The translations under genes and the position numbers were made by a program. DNA of 64,000 nucleotides, from contig OZ038380.1 of the NCBI GenBank assembly GCA_964036045.1, positions 126,524,899 through 126,588,898 of the forward strand, given 5' to 3'. Under the pieces are notes generated by a model. It did not search any database and was not told the DNA's origin. It saw nothing but the letters and a program-made list of their open reading frames with translations. Positions 1-11,289 of this stretch are shown here, in pieces (positions within the stretch are counted from its first letter, which is position 1; the number at the start of each line of letters is the position of its first letter). Source of the DNA: Eutreptiella sp. 'Long Island Sound 2002'. Its lineage: Eukaryota; Euglenozoa; Euglenophyceae; Eutreptiales; Eutreptiaceae.

Positions 1-254
1 CTTCACTTGTGGGCACAACAGTTGCTTGCCGCGGCAGGCTGAGGATCCCTTTGGTCTAACCAAAACCAAAACCAACACCCCTATTTTTTTTTTTCAATTT
101 CTTCCCTTTGTAGCCCCTCCCCATCGTCTCATTGGGCTCCGAAACCTTTTTATTTTGAACTCCCCACCCCAAAAGGGGGGGGGTGCCTCTACCCTCCCCA
201 AAAGCGCACCCGGTAGTGGGGGGGGGGGGAGGATCGGCAAATCGCCATACATAT

Positions 255-285
255 GTATGTGTGTGTGTGTGTGTGTGTCTGTCTG
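255..285. repeat. (GT)n microsatellite
   Basis: An almost uninterrupted GT dinucleotide run. It creates spurious Val-Cys or His-Thr repeat peptides in the open frames that cross it. Confidence 0.95.
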
Positions 286-398
286 TTCTGAGTGTCTATT
301 TTTTTCCGACCGAAAGACATCTAGGACAGCTCTGCTGTCCTTGAGGGGTTTTCTTTTCACCGCTTTTCTTGCTTTGTTCTTGTCTCGCGGTTCTCAAC

Positions 399-443
399 GT
401 GTGTGTATGTGTGTGTGTGTGTGTGTGTGTGTCTGTGTGTGTA
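399..443. repeat. (GT)n microsatellite
   Basis: GT dinucleotide run with a few interruptions (GTAT, GTCT). Confidence 0.95.
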
Positions 444-2041
444 TACCCCTATTTTGGGTACGGAGAACCCAAAAATCAAGGTCCTGTGGCCCAATGAAAT
501 GGTGGCAGTGTTGTGCAAAGTGGGTAAGTTGGCTGGTTTGCAGCAAAAACGCTGGTTGTCCTCAATGGCAGGCCACAACTAACAACCGGCTGGGCCTATA
601 TCTACAACATGTCGTTTTGAGGACAAAAAAACGGGGCATATACATTTATGCATTTTGACATGCTCAACCCAAAAAATGCAAGATTTCGGGCGCGATATGG
701 TAGAGAATTCTTCACTTTACGTCAAAAAGGTCAATTTTCCTCTTTGTCTGTACTGGCTGTCACCAGTTTGACAGTAGACCTTGAGGCATGCAACGGGGAA
801 AGTTCTCCAAGATGTCGTCTTCTTGAGCTCAAACTCTTGCATTTTTGGATTCCGCACATCAAAATGCACAAATTTCCATCCCCCCTTCTTTCAGCCCCAG
901 GACGATATGTGATAGGGGTGGGCAAAGCACCGTGAAAACCTTGCACAATGCTTGTTGCATGGTGGTTGCACGCCAACCATGCATACCAAGGTTTACGAGC
1001 AGATGCTGAAACACCCAAGTTCGACAGCCCGGGACAAAAGAATATGATCACCTGCCCCCTGCCCCCCATGACCCACACTTTTCCGAGACGGCCTCTTCTT
1101 GCAGATTTCAAAAAGGTACAGCACCCCCCCCCCCCCAAACAATATTTTTTATAAAATTGTAGGGGGGGATGTGGTCCGCATTTTTTCGCATTTTCCGCAT
1201 TTTTTCTTTGCATTTTCTGGACAGGTCCCTAAGTGTAATGTTCAAGAGGAATCATTCTAGTGCCATTGTGCACTCCACCTAAAAGATTGTCTTGTAGTCA
1301 GTTAATTGTGAGGAACAATGGGTTTTGTGGGTGCCAGAGGCGATGGAGATTTTGTTTTAGGTAGACGGCAGGGGGAAAACTTTTTGTTTGACCCTATGTG
1401 TTTATACTCAAAATATTCAGAATTTTGTGGAGAATTCAAAAATGGATGAAAACCAAAAAAAGGATTTTGACCCCGACCCGACCTCCGGGTCGGACCCTGG
1501 CTGATGGGAGCCTGAGTTGGTGGGCAAATTTTTTTAGAAAAAAAGTTGCCCCCAGTTGTGTATATTGAAAATGATCAGCGCATTACGCGGATCATTTTGA
1601 GCTATGTATGTTGGGGTACCCACCGACCCCGCCCCCCCCTCTACAACCCCTGAAACGGTTGAACACCCCTCAGGGTTGAACCCTGGCTGGGAGCAGCCCC
1701 CGTGATTGTGGGGACCACATGTCACTGAACCACAGTAGAGGGGTGAGACTTCCCTACCACACTTTGCATATTGAGCCGGGGCCACAGTCTTCACATTGAG
1801 GGAGCGATGGTGTCAACAGATCAACATGCGTCTTGATAAACATAGGGGTTACGGGGGGCATACAGCATTCGAAGGAAACCTCATTTTCTATCGCATTTCT
1901 TGCCGCATTTTTGGCATTTTTCCCGCATTTTTCCGCATTTTTTGCCAATCCTGGCGACCGCATCCCCCCCCCCCCCGAAACAGCGAGAGCTGGAAAAAAA
2001 ACTCCAACATTGCTTTGGAATATCCCCTCAGAAAAACGCCC

Positions 2042-2047
2042 GTGTGT

Positions 2048-2115
<68 letters not shown>
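2042..2115. repeat. (GT)n microsatellite, long
   Basis: About 37 GT units with one TAT interruption near the start. It is open in several frames on both strands but carries no other coding signal. Confidence 0.97.
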
Positions 2116-2116
<1 letters not shown>

Positions 2117-3354
2117 ATGCAATCAGTTGATTCTCCTCCTTCATCTTATTTGATTTTGCTTGTCGAGCCATTGTTCAAGTTTTGTAAGTTTTGAGCCTTT
2201 TCTTGTATTGCGGCTTTGCATTGCGTTGTACACACACAAGCCAACAGACAATGCATGCACTGAGTCTGCCCATCTACTTGCATGCAGTGGTTGACAATGG
2301 AGGTGTACATGATTGCCCGTTGCCATGTGCACCCCAAAACAGACTTACAGGTCTGATCGGGAATTGCTGGGCCAGAACTTGAGAGCATGGGGAGTCTGGA
2401 TGGTCCCCCGCATTTAAATATGGAGGAAGGGGTTGCAATGCAGGACAGCATTGTGGGCGGAGCATCTGGACCTCCCTAAATGAACAACAAAAGTGCATGA
2501 AAAGAAAACCTGGCATCCCTGTAGATGGCCTACAGGCCAAGACGCACTCTGGAGCTTGGCACCCAGCCACCTGTCCCTGCTCTCTTCAAAGAAGACTATG
2601 CAGCAACTAGCCCAGACAACACAACGTGCACAAACTGCTGGGTCCGAGTCCTCTCTTTACTGTTGAATGCATAAGCCAATGGTGAGTTCTATGATGCCCT
2701 GCTGCTGGCTGCCCTATGGCCCGAACTGAGGCACACCTTCTGTCTTTGCCTGATAGGCAAGAGACTTTACACTGTGCCATTCTCCAGCCACGTCCTGCCT
2801 CCCATTGTTGTGCCAATTGTACGCCCTGTGTGGGGCAATGCTGTATGTAATGGGGCTGGTTGTCCATCTTTTGGTGGTATGGGCAGGCTTGAAAAGATGG
2901 TTGCCAGGTGGCATCTGTGTGCATTGAAGGGATTAGACACAGCAACCAAAATGTATTCAGGAGACGGTTGCTGATGCCACGTGCTGCAGTGCCCTTGAAG
3001 CGCTGTTTCTCACAGGATTAGGATTTGCAGCAGAATTAGAGCTGCATCAGATGCTGCTGCTGCAAAGTGAAGGTCCTTCACGGCTTTGGTAATGTGTGTC
3101 TTGTGGAATGTAGGATACTTTCAACCAGGCCCAACCCAGAACAGTGTGCAACTCCTTGTGGGCCACTACTGATAAGCAGTGCTGGCGGTGCAAGATGGAT
3201 TACCTGAGAGCATGATTGCAGGGTTCAAGTGTTGTGCACAGTTGGTGTGCAGAGCAGGTGCAAGAGTCGTTAGTCAAATATTTGGCTTGAATGTGTCACC
3301 GTATTGTTGGTTGTACTGGCGTGTTTTGCTTTTCTTTTTTTTCAGGGCTTCAAA

Positions 3355-3696
3355 ATGACCCGAGTTGTCAAGCATGCTCGCCGCTTGGTCCTGGGCTCAA
3401 CAACGCTGGGCCTTGCTGCAATGGTGTACCATGATTACTCAAAGCACCAAGAAAAGCTCCATCCTCCAAAACTTTTGCCCACACCAGTCGCATTTTTACC
3501 CTCCCGGACAGAGAACGTGGCTGAGCTAATGCATAGTGCAGCTGCAGATGCTGAGTATGACGTGGCAGTGATTGGTGGGGGTGTCATAGGATGTGGAGTG
3601 GCTTTGGACGCAGCATCACGGGGCCTCAAAGTGTGCCTTTTTGAGTCTGAGGATTTTGGAGCAGGCGCAACTTCGCACTCAGCCAAATTGTTGCAG
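3355..3696 (+). CDS. mitochondrial FAD-dependent glycerol-3-phosphate dehydrogenase, first coding exon
   Basis: The 114 codons begin at an ATG 9 nt after a polypyrimidine-AG site (AG ends at 3345) and run to CAG|GT at 3696/3697, a canonical donor giving a phase-0 intron. The N-terminus is basic and then hydrophobic (RVVKHARRLVLG...), as in a mitochondrial presequence or anchor. It is followed by YDVAVIGGGVIGCGVALDAA, the Rossmann GxGxxG dinucleotide-binding loop, then FESEDFGAGATSHSAKLLQ, which corresponds to the family motif normally followed by GGVRYLE. The enzyme oxidises glycerol-3-phosphate to dihydroxyacetone phosphate and passes electrons to ubiquinone at the inner mitochondrial membrane. 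The rest of the protein is not adjacent; a likely next piece lies at about 30.65 kb on the same strand. Family assignment is confident; whether the locus is still functional is not shown. Confidence 0.85.
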
Positions 3697-4480
3697 GTGT
3701 CTATTTTGTGCCATACGGCCAGGCAACAGAACAAGGGGATGAGGTGGTGGGCTAGAGCGCGATGATGTTGAGGGCATCCGCAGAACCAAGGGGCACCTCA
3801 GTTGCCTCAGAGGCATAGTTGGGATCCTTCATCGCTTTCTTCATTCATTGCTTGCAATGTGAAAATGTAGGCAAAAATCGGAACACTCGGGTGGATCATA
3901 TGGGTTGCTTGCTAATGGTAAGGCTCTTCTTTTGGTGGTTGACGATGTGGTGCACCATTAAAAGAAAACCTCACTTTTTTGATCTGAATTTTGCCTGGAA
4001 CTGTTGAAAATGGTCCACAGCCTGTAGAAGGCATGCATAATCTTGTTCACCCTTGACCTTGCCTCCAAAATGAGCCCGGGCACATCTTCTATCTCTGCGG
4101 AAATGGTGTCCCGAAAACTGAGACCCACCAAAGCAAAAATGCTTGTTTTGACAAAAATGCAAAGCCCCTGCTGTGTGAAACCACTAAACCACTACCCCAT
4201 CTTACTTTTGTCATTGCTGAGCGATCAACACCACATTTTTGAACTTACCATGTCAAAATGGATCAAAGAAATGATCCAACATAGAGTTTGGCTTGTCAAA
4301 CCCCGACATGTTAGTCCCAAGTTGTAGGTGTGCAGCCATGCACATACACATGTGTGGGGATGTCTAGCTGTAGATGTTAAGTGGGAGAAAAAAGAAAGCA
4401 GATGGCACCTGCTGATTGCAGACCACAGGCACCTACATGCACAAGCATGCACATACTTAATCACATGCATGATCTAGTTC

Positions 4481-5441
4481 TCAGGCTGTCTTGCAGGTGG
4501 GCACATGTGCAACTGTTGGCCAAGTGCCTGTCGAAGCAAAAAATAGCAGCACACAATAGGGACTTGATGCCCCCGCTGCATGGGTTCTGCATACCTTGAC
4601 AATGTGGTACACGGTTTCCTGTGCACCACACCACACACAGCCGTTGTTGATGTCCTTCATCAGCCCCACTGTTTGCCGCACAACAAGATTTTCACAGCAT
4701 CTTGTACATGAACTCTTGCGTGATACTTGGAACACTTCCTTTCTAGAGTGCCTACCACATGTCGGCTGGTTGTCTATATGTGGGTGCCATTTCTTCTATG
4801 CACGCCTTCTTCACTGCCTTCAAGCGCCACTCTCCAAACGATGGCGGGATGGCCCAATCGATCTCTAGGAAGTCGATGAGGTCCACCATAGTATCCAGCA
4901 TTTGGCATGCATGCTTGTGGTGGGCTCGCCTTGCCGCCTTTGCCATTTTGGCAACATGCATGGCCTCAAGTTCCCAATTGTCGTTCCCCATGCTTTCCAG
5001 TGTGGCATTGATTGGTCCCCATGCATGAGAATCACCGAATATGCTAGCCCCGGTTGCTTCAAACAACCCACCGTGACTTGAACCCCACTCATGACCCGTC
5101 ACAGCTCAAAGTAGGTGAATAGGGAGCGCATCAGCACCTGTTCCATGGCAGGTGTGCCTTGTGCCAAAAGTGTGTGTCTAATGGCCACCTTCGTCAACAG
5201 GATGGACTCCGTATGCCCCACAACGCGCCTTCTTTATGAAGGCATGCACACAATGACATGCTTGGTGATCCCACATGTCGATGTAGGGCGCTGGGTGTGT
5301 GATCAGCCACGGATCTCTCTGGACAGTCCGGTATGGTGGAGACCACACAAGTTGTGGGCCTTGAGATGCTAAAAAACCGATGCTACATGTGGATGTCAAC
5401 ATCCTCCAAGTGTGCATGTTGCTTGAGACAGCATTCATCAA
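4481..5441 (-). pseudogene. decayed reverse-transcriptase C-terminal region with zf-RVT-like cluster
   Basis: On the minus strand three short open pieces follow one another with stops or frame changes between them (5441-5178, 5102-4752, 4735-4481). The last carries CVWCGAQETVYHIVKVC, a C-x2-C-x7-H-x4-C pattern like the zinc-binding tail (zf-RVT) of LINE reverse transcriptases. The middle piece is rich in short helices (AKMAKAARRAHHKHACQ). No YxDD motif is visible, so only the distal end of an element seems to be left. The assignment rests on one motif plus the serial decayed frames; a host zinc protein remnant is possible. Confidence 0.35.
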
Positions 5442-6495
5442 GGTGCATACCTAGTTTTCCAACACGGACCAAAAGGAAGTGGCGGCTTGGCAAGCAAGCC
5501 GTCCATCTAGTTTTTGCAACGGCGTCAAGGATTGCTCGATGAGGACGCGTCGGTGGATCCTACGAGGATTGCCCGAATGAGGAAGCGGGTTGCAGTATTC
5601 GGCTGCGAAGAAGGCTTGCAGCGCAAGACAAAACAGCAACGGAGACAAGGGGCAAAGAAGCGCAAACAAGAGAGGCTGCAAATGCAAAAATATGCCTGGT
5701 CACAAGCAGCGGATGGGCCATAGAAATAGATGGATGCATTGGGAGAGTCGGTGACCAAAAAGCGAACCTTGCTAGAGTTAGGGGATCATGGAATGCAGGA
5801 CACTTCGGCGTCAAAAGGGGCGGAGGACCACTAGTCCCCAGCATGTACACATAAGGAAGAGTCCGACAATGTGAGACAAGTGTTACAAGTAACGGTACTA
5901 GAGGATTGGCAAATACCCCAAACAGTGGGGATGACACGCCGACCGCATGCTCGCAATTGGCACCCGATTTAAAGCCGTCAGACACGGCAAAAGGCAATGT
6001 GCAGCAAACAATAACAGACTCTGATTGGCCACTGGCATGTTCCCGATTTGCGAGCTAGGAGCCATGCAGGGACAAGGACGGAGTATTCAAGTGGTCTCAA
6101 CATTTGAACGGGAACAAGCTATCAGATTTTCAAGAAGATTGTACACCAACATCGTGCATGCGTGCATGCATGGATTGATGGATGTGCAGACGTGGGCCAA
6201 AGAGGACATGGGGTGTACTTTCCCTTAGGGGAGTGCAACAATGGAAGCAAGCCGCTTGTAGGTCCACAAATGAACACCCACAGACATATATGCATGATCG
6301 CTTTTTCATTTGACATTCTATTTTAATTCATATGTTAGTCAACGGTGCCTTTTGATGATTGAAACACAGCTGTTGATGATGCTGAATTCTTTTTGGTATG
6401 GCATCTTTTTTAGAGGAAGTGGATGGAGGTGCAACACATCCCAAATATAGTAGTTGTTCTGCGCCCCTGGTTTGCGCGTTTACACTTGGTTTTGC

Positions 6496-6567
<72 letters not shown>
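6496..6567. repeat. (GT)n microsatellite, long
   Basis: A pure GT run of about 36 units. Confidence 0.97.
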
Positions 6568-6639
6568 GCTGCTCAAGCAATTTCAATGGCAACGCTGAGA
6601 ACGTTCATTGGCAGCTCCAGCATTTAAGTTGATGTTTGG

Positions 6640-7100
6640 CCCACCTTGAGGATGATAAATCTATCCGATTTGTTGGCAACTGGGTTGGCACCACTGTCTA
6701 CAACACCACGCTCAACTTAGGAGCAAAAAACCTAGAGCGGGGGCTTTGACCCCCCCCCCCCTAACTAAGCGATTCCCTACTGAAAAGTACGTTCAACACC
6801 CAAAGATATAGATTCCCAATTGCTTTTGATTCACATTCCTTTTTTTTTTGTGCAATTGTCAGTCAACAGTGCCCTTTGGTGTCTCACACTCATGTCTTGA
6901 CGATGCACAACTGTTTTTGCAACATTTTTAGAGAAATTGCGGGGAGTTGCAGCACCTCCAAATTTAGTCCTGCTTGTTGCTTAGGCGTCACAAGTTGCCC
7001 GCCCTCTAGGACCCCATATACGCACGATGTGAGAATATTCTACATTTCTAGTTTGAGTATGCTATTTGACATATGTGAGCAATGTTGGTACCACCGTTGT
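6640..7100 (+). repeat. dispersed AT-rich repeat, copy 1
   Basis: Diverged but collinear with 23770-24336: both read GATGATA-AATCTATC near the start, later the TTTGGTGT/TCACACTCA block, then GCGGGGAGTTGCAG. Neither copy has a convincing open frame. Positions 6980-7004 are also an exact inverted match of 25 bp to 23129-23153. Confidence 0.6.
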
Positions 7101-7179
7101 GTGACATCCATTGAAATGGGTGGTGATGTGTTAGCCTTAGGTATCCGCTTCATCTAGTGTATCATGTTTGAGGTTTTTT

Positions 7180-10100
7180 GCAAGCTGGCCGAAATTGAGG
7201 CCAGCTTTTGGGCTCCATTGGAAACATCCATGTGTATATACACCTTTTAACGCTTCTGGCCGAAATTTCGGCCAGCTTTTTGGTTTAACGTTGAATGACT
7301 ATACTCATTTTCATTTTTTTAAGGGCTGGCCGAAATTTCTCCCAGCTCTCCGCTCTAATCACCATTCATACACTTATACTGGGCTTTTTTTTGTTGGTGT
7401 GGCCGAAATTTTGGCCAGCATTTCCTCTTTCTGCGCATATCAGCAATTGTTTTCCCATCCAACACATTCTTCTTGGTTCCAGGGGTTCCACAAAACCGAC
7501 CTATACACCACAAGTGAAAGAACAGCAAAGATACGGTTCATTGAACAGCAAACAAAACTACCCCCAAAGGATATACGTGTATTTCCTATTTTTATTAAAC
7601 TGGCCGAAATTTCGGCCAGCTTTTCCAAGAACATCAAAACACATGGTGTTATTCACCAGACAGGCCCAAGCTGGCCGAAATTTGGGCCAGGTCCTTCAAA
7701 ACTTTAAATAACGTCACAGAAATGGATACCTTTGAGGTTTTTTGGAAGTTGGCCGAAATTGAGGCCAGCTTTTCCATTGGTTCCATTGGAAACATGCATG
7801 TGTATATCCACTTTTTAACGCTTCTGGCCGAAATTTCGGCCAGCTTTTTGGTTTAACGTTGAATGACTAGACTCATTTTCATTGTTTTAAGGGCTGGCCG
7901 AAATTTCTCCCAGCTCTCTGGTCTAATCACCTTTCATACGCTCATATTCGGCTTTTTTGCCAGTGTGTGCCAAAAACATCAAAACACATGGTGTTATTCA
8001 CCAGACAGGCCCAAGCTGGCCGAAATTTCGGCCAGGTCCTTCAAAACTTGAAATAACGTCACGGAAATGGATACCTTTGAGCTTTTTTGGAAGTTGGCCG
8101 AAATTGAGGCCAGCTTTTCCATTGGTTCCATTGGAAACATGCATGTGTATATACACCTTTTAACGCTTCTGGCCGAAATTTCGGCCAGCTTTTTGGTTTA
8201 GTGTTGAATGACTATACTCATTTTCATTTTTTTAAGGGCTGGCCGAAATTTCTCCCAGCTCTCTGGTCTAATCACCTTTCATACACTCGTATCCCGCTTT
8301 TTTGCCGGTGTGGCCGAAATTTCGGCCAGTGTGTCCCATTTCTGCGCATATTAGCAATTGTTTTCCCATCCAAAACATCTGGCCGAAATTTCTGCCAACT
8401 TGCAATTCTTGCTGTGCATAAATATTACACCGTACACTCCTATAAAGCTGCTTTCTTCTCACAGCGTTAATGTCTTCTGGTATTACTATAACTGTCATGC
8501 TCGTATGGGGTGTGTGCCACGCATTGCCACTGTTTTGTGTGTACATTCTCTGTTTTGCATTTTGCTGGCCGAAATTTCGGCCAAAGTTGCCTTATGTGGA
8601 CCCCTGATTCCAAATGACACACATTTCTGGCCGAAATTTCGGCCAGCTTCTCGGCAACCCAATTTTGAACAGTGGTTTCACATCCAATGCATGGCTGGCC
8701 GAAATTTCGGCTATGGTATTCCATCATTCGTGTCAAGATGTCGATTCTGGGCCATTTTGTGTTGAATTGCGCTTGTTATTGCCACTTTTGTTATTTCTCC
8801 TTCCATGAAATCCCCTGCTGTAGCATCCTTTTTTATGACCGAGCTTGCACTGGATTCACAGGAGGTGCTTATTTCCCCTCCAGCTGAAGCTGCGTCCGAA
8901 AATGGGCAATCCCAACCTGCCCATCAACCGGACGGGGATAAGGCAAGCACAGAGGGACTTCAAGGGAAGCCTAAGGCACCACCAATGAAAAATTCATCAA
9001 CCACCATCACGTTATCCGACTGGGTCACGTCAACAACCAAAATAAAAGTTTTCTTTGACCAAATTGTAATAGACCACGACCGAAGCATTGGCCACGTCCA
9101 TAAATTATCCGAGGATCGTGTGCAGCGGCGCTATGACGATCTCAAGGCCGCACCGCCTGTGGATTACATCCAAGATCTTCTTTTTTATAAAGTCATTCGT
9201 ATGTCTCCTGTTGCCTACTGCCATTCCCAACGGGTTATATTGTTTGCCGGTACGAAGGTTGGCCGAAATTTCGGCCAGCATCTGCGTCCCTAAGTGTTTT
9301 TGGTGTACTGCTATTGTTTTTTCCCATAGCCTGTGTGGATTTGTCAGTTGGCAAGTATTTGCTTGTCATTGAGTGTGGTACATTGTACACCATCTTCAAA
9401 TGTCAATGCACCTGTGTTCTTTGCGCATGTCTACCGTCATAGGTATCCATTTCGGTGACGTTACTTCAACTTTTGAAGGACCTGGCCGAAATTTCGGCCA
9501 GCTTGGGCCTGTCCGGTGAATAAGACCATGTGTTTTGATGTTCTTGGAAAAGCTGGCCGAAATTTCGGCCAGGTTAATAAAAATAGGAAATACACGTATA
9601 TCCTTTGGGGGTAGTTTTGTTTGCTGTTCAATGAACCGTATCTTTGCTGCTCTTTTACTTGTGGTGCATAGGTGGCTTTTGTGGAACCCCTGGAACCAAG
9701 AAGAATGTGTTGGATGGGAAAACAATTGCAGATATGCGCAGAAAGAGGAAATGCTGGCCAAAATTTCGGCCACACCAACAAAAAAAGCCGAATATGAGTG
9801 TATGAATGGTGATTAGAGCAGAGAGCTGGGAGAAATTTCGGCCAGCCCTTAAAAAAATGAAAATGAGTATAGTCATTCAACGTTAAACCAAAAAGCTGGC
9901 CGAAATTTCGGCCAGAAGCGTTAAAAGGTGTATATACACATGCATGTTTCCAATGGAACCAATGGAAAAGCTGGCCTCAATTTCGGCCAGCTTGCAAAAA
10001 ACCTCAAAGGTATTCATTTCTGTCACGTTATTTCAAGTTTTGAAGGACCTGGCCGAAACTTCGGCCAGCTTGGGCCTGTCTGGTGAATAACACCATGTGT

Positions 10101-10460
10101 TTTGATGTTTTTGGACCCGACAGGCAAATAAGCCGAATATGAACGTATGAAAGGTGATTAGACCAGAGAGCTAGGAGAAATTTCGGCCAGCCCTTAAAAA
10201 AATGAAAATGAGTCTAGTCATTCAACGTTAAACCAAAAAGCTGGCCGAAATTTCGGCCAGAAGCGTTAAAAGGTGTATATACACATGCATGTTTCCAATG
10301 GAACCAATGGAAAAGCTGGCCTCAATTTTGGCCAGCTTCCAAAAAACCTCAAAGGTATCCATTTCTGTGGCGTTATTTCAAGTTTCGAAGGACCTGGCCG
10401 AAATGTCGGCCAGCTTGGGCCTGTCTGGTGAATAACACCATGTGTTTTGATCACATGTAC
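7180..10460. mobile_element. foldback-type element built on a 20-bp palindrome
   Basis: The left part (about 7180-8740) and right part (about 9259-10450) are inverted copies of one another. Each is made of repeated blocks of roughly 80-150 bp that contain the perfect palindrome CTGGCCGAAATTTCGGCCAG or near variants (for example around 7256, 7600, 7824, 8017, 8169, 8629, 9481, 9553, 9894 and 10240). The arms keep the same block order in reverse: AAATGGATACCTTTGAGG, CCATTGGTTCCATTGGAAAC, and TGAATGACTA all recur inverted. Between the arms is a single-copy stretch with an open frame. Long inverted arms made of short subrepeats are the plan of foldback (FB) elements. Outer limits are approximate and no target duplication was identified. 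Confidence 0.65.
8835..9293 (+). CDS. unrecognised ORF in the loop of the foldback element
   Basis: The frame opens at 8805 with a second ATG at 8835 (MTELALDSQ...). It gives about 150 residues: an acidic, Ser/Pro/Gln-rich start, then a more globular part (SDWVTSTTKIKVFFDQIVID, HKLSEDRVQRRYDDLKAAPP, YIQDLLFYK). The last residues before the stop at 9293 (GRNFGQHLRP) are a translation of the palindromic repeat, so the frame runs out of the single-copy region into the right arm. Either the true 3' end is a splice donor before about 9250 or the protein has captured repeat sequence. I do not recognise the family. Its position between inverted arms suggests cargo or a relic element gene. Confidence 0.4.
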   Translation: MTELALDSQEVLISPPAEAASENGQSQPAHQPDGDKASTEGLQGKPKAPPMKNSSTTITLSDWVTSTTKIKVFFDQIVIDHDRSIGHVHKLSEDRVQRRYDDLKAAPPVDYIQDLLFYKVIRMSPVAYCHSQRVILFAGTKVGRNFGQHLRP

Positions 10461-10586
10461 CACCGGTGCCCAGCATAGAACATTGAAAGAGAGACCAATA
10501 TTGTCCGGTTACCGGTGGCAATTTTAGGACGACGTGCATGCGATATGCTTCGGTCCGTCGCTTGGAAGTTTTCGAAAACCCTTGGA

Positions 10587-10900
10587 AAGATGCTCGGAAG
10601 TTTTGGCAGCCAGATCGGCCCCCCAAAACGCAACCGATATCGGTAGGAATGTTCCATGGGCTTCCCAGCCGACCGTGCCGGGGGAGCTCGGAAGAAATTT
10701 TTCAGCCCGGACCCAGTGGAATTTTGGTTGGATGCTTGGTGGAAAGATGCTCGGAAGTTTTGGCAGCCAGATCGGGTCCCAAAACGTAACCAATGTTGGT
10801 AGGAATGTTCCATGGGCTTCCCAGCCGACCGTGCCGGGGGAGCTCGGAAGAAATTTTTCAGCCCGAACCCAGTGGAATTTTGGTTGGATGCTTGGTGCCT
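10587..10900 (+). repeat. 157-bp tandem repeat, two copies
   Basis: The block starting AAGATGCTCGGAAGTTTTGG recurs at 10587 and 10744 (spacing 157). Both copies hold the GGTAGGAATGTTCCATGGGC and CCGTGCCGGGGGAGCTCGG stretches. A third copy, same orientation, lies at 22436-22553, so the family brackets the 11-kb multi-ORF region. Confidence 0.9.
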
Positions 10901-10904
10901 ACCT

Positions 10905-11165
10905 TGCCTGCAAGATGCCATGGAGAACAGCACGTTGAAGCTAATGTTTGTCTACCCTTTTTCTGCTTTGCCTACAAAACTGCATGGAGAACACTGTGCT
11001 CAAGCTTATGATTGCTTCCCCTTTGTGCTCCTTTGTGAATTTGGACTTTTGCTGTTGACATGTGCAACGCCAGTTTGATCCTTGGTGGCTGCTTTGCCTA
11101 CAAACTTGCATCGAGAACACTGTACTCAAGCTTCTGAATGTTTGCCCTTTGTGCCTTGTGATGCT
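10905..11165 (+). repeat. degenerate short tandem repeat
   Basis: Three diverged copies of a block reading TGCATGGAGAACACTGTGCT, then CAAGCTTNTGA, then CCCTTTGTGC, at about 10910, 10980 and 11110. No coding signal; it lies directly upstream of the first ORF of the multi-ORF element. Confidence 0.6.
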
Positions 11166-11289
11166 TTGTGCCTGCTTTTGTGGTTTTCTTTTTGCATGTG
11201 TGTCGCTTTCTCACCTAGGCCCCTTTGAGTAGACTCACTAATGTATTCCCTTTTTGTGCTCAGAACACTTTTTGTCACCTGCAACAGAC

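Larger units (their letters stand above)
1..3340. other. low-complexity region, no gene seen
   Basis: This stretch mixes homopolymer runs (C, G, A, T), (GT)n tracts and ordinary AT-rich sequence. Open frames here are short, overlap on both strands and are mostly translations of the GT tracts. I see no conserved motif in any frame and call no gene. Confidence 0.6.
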
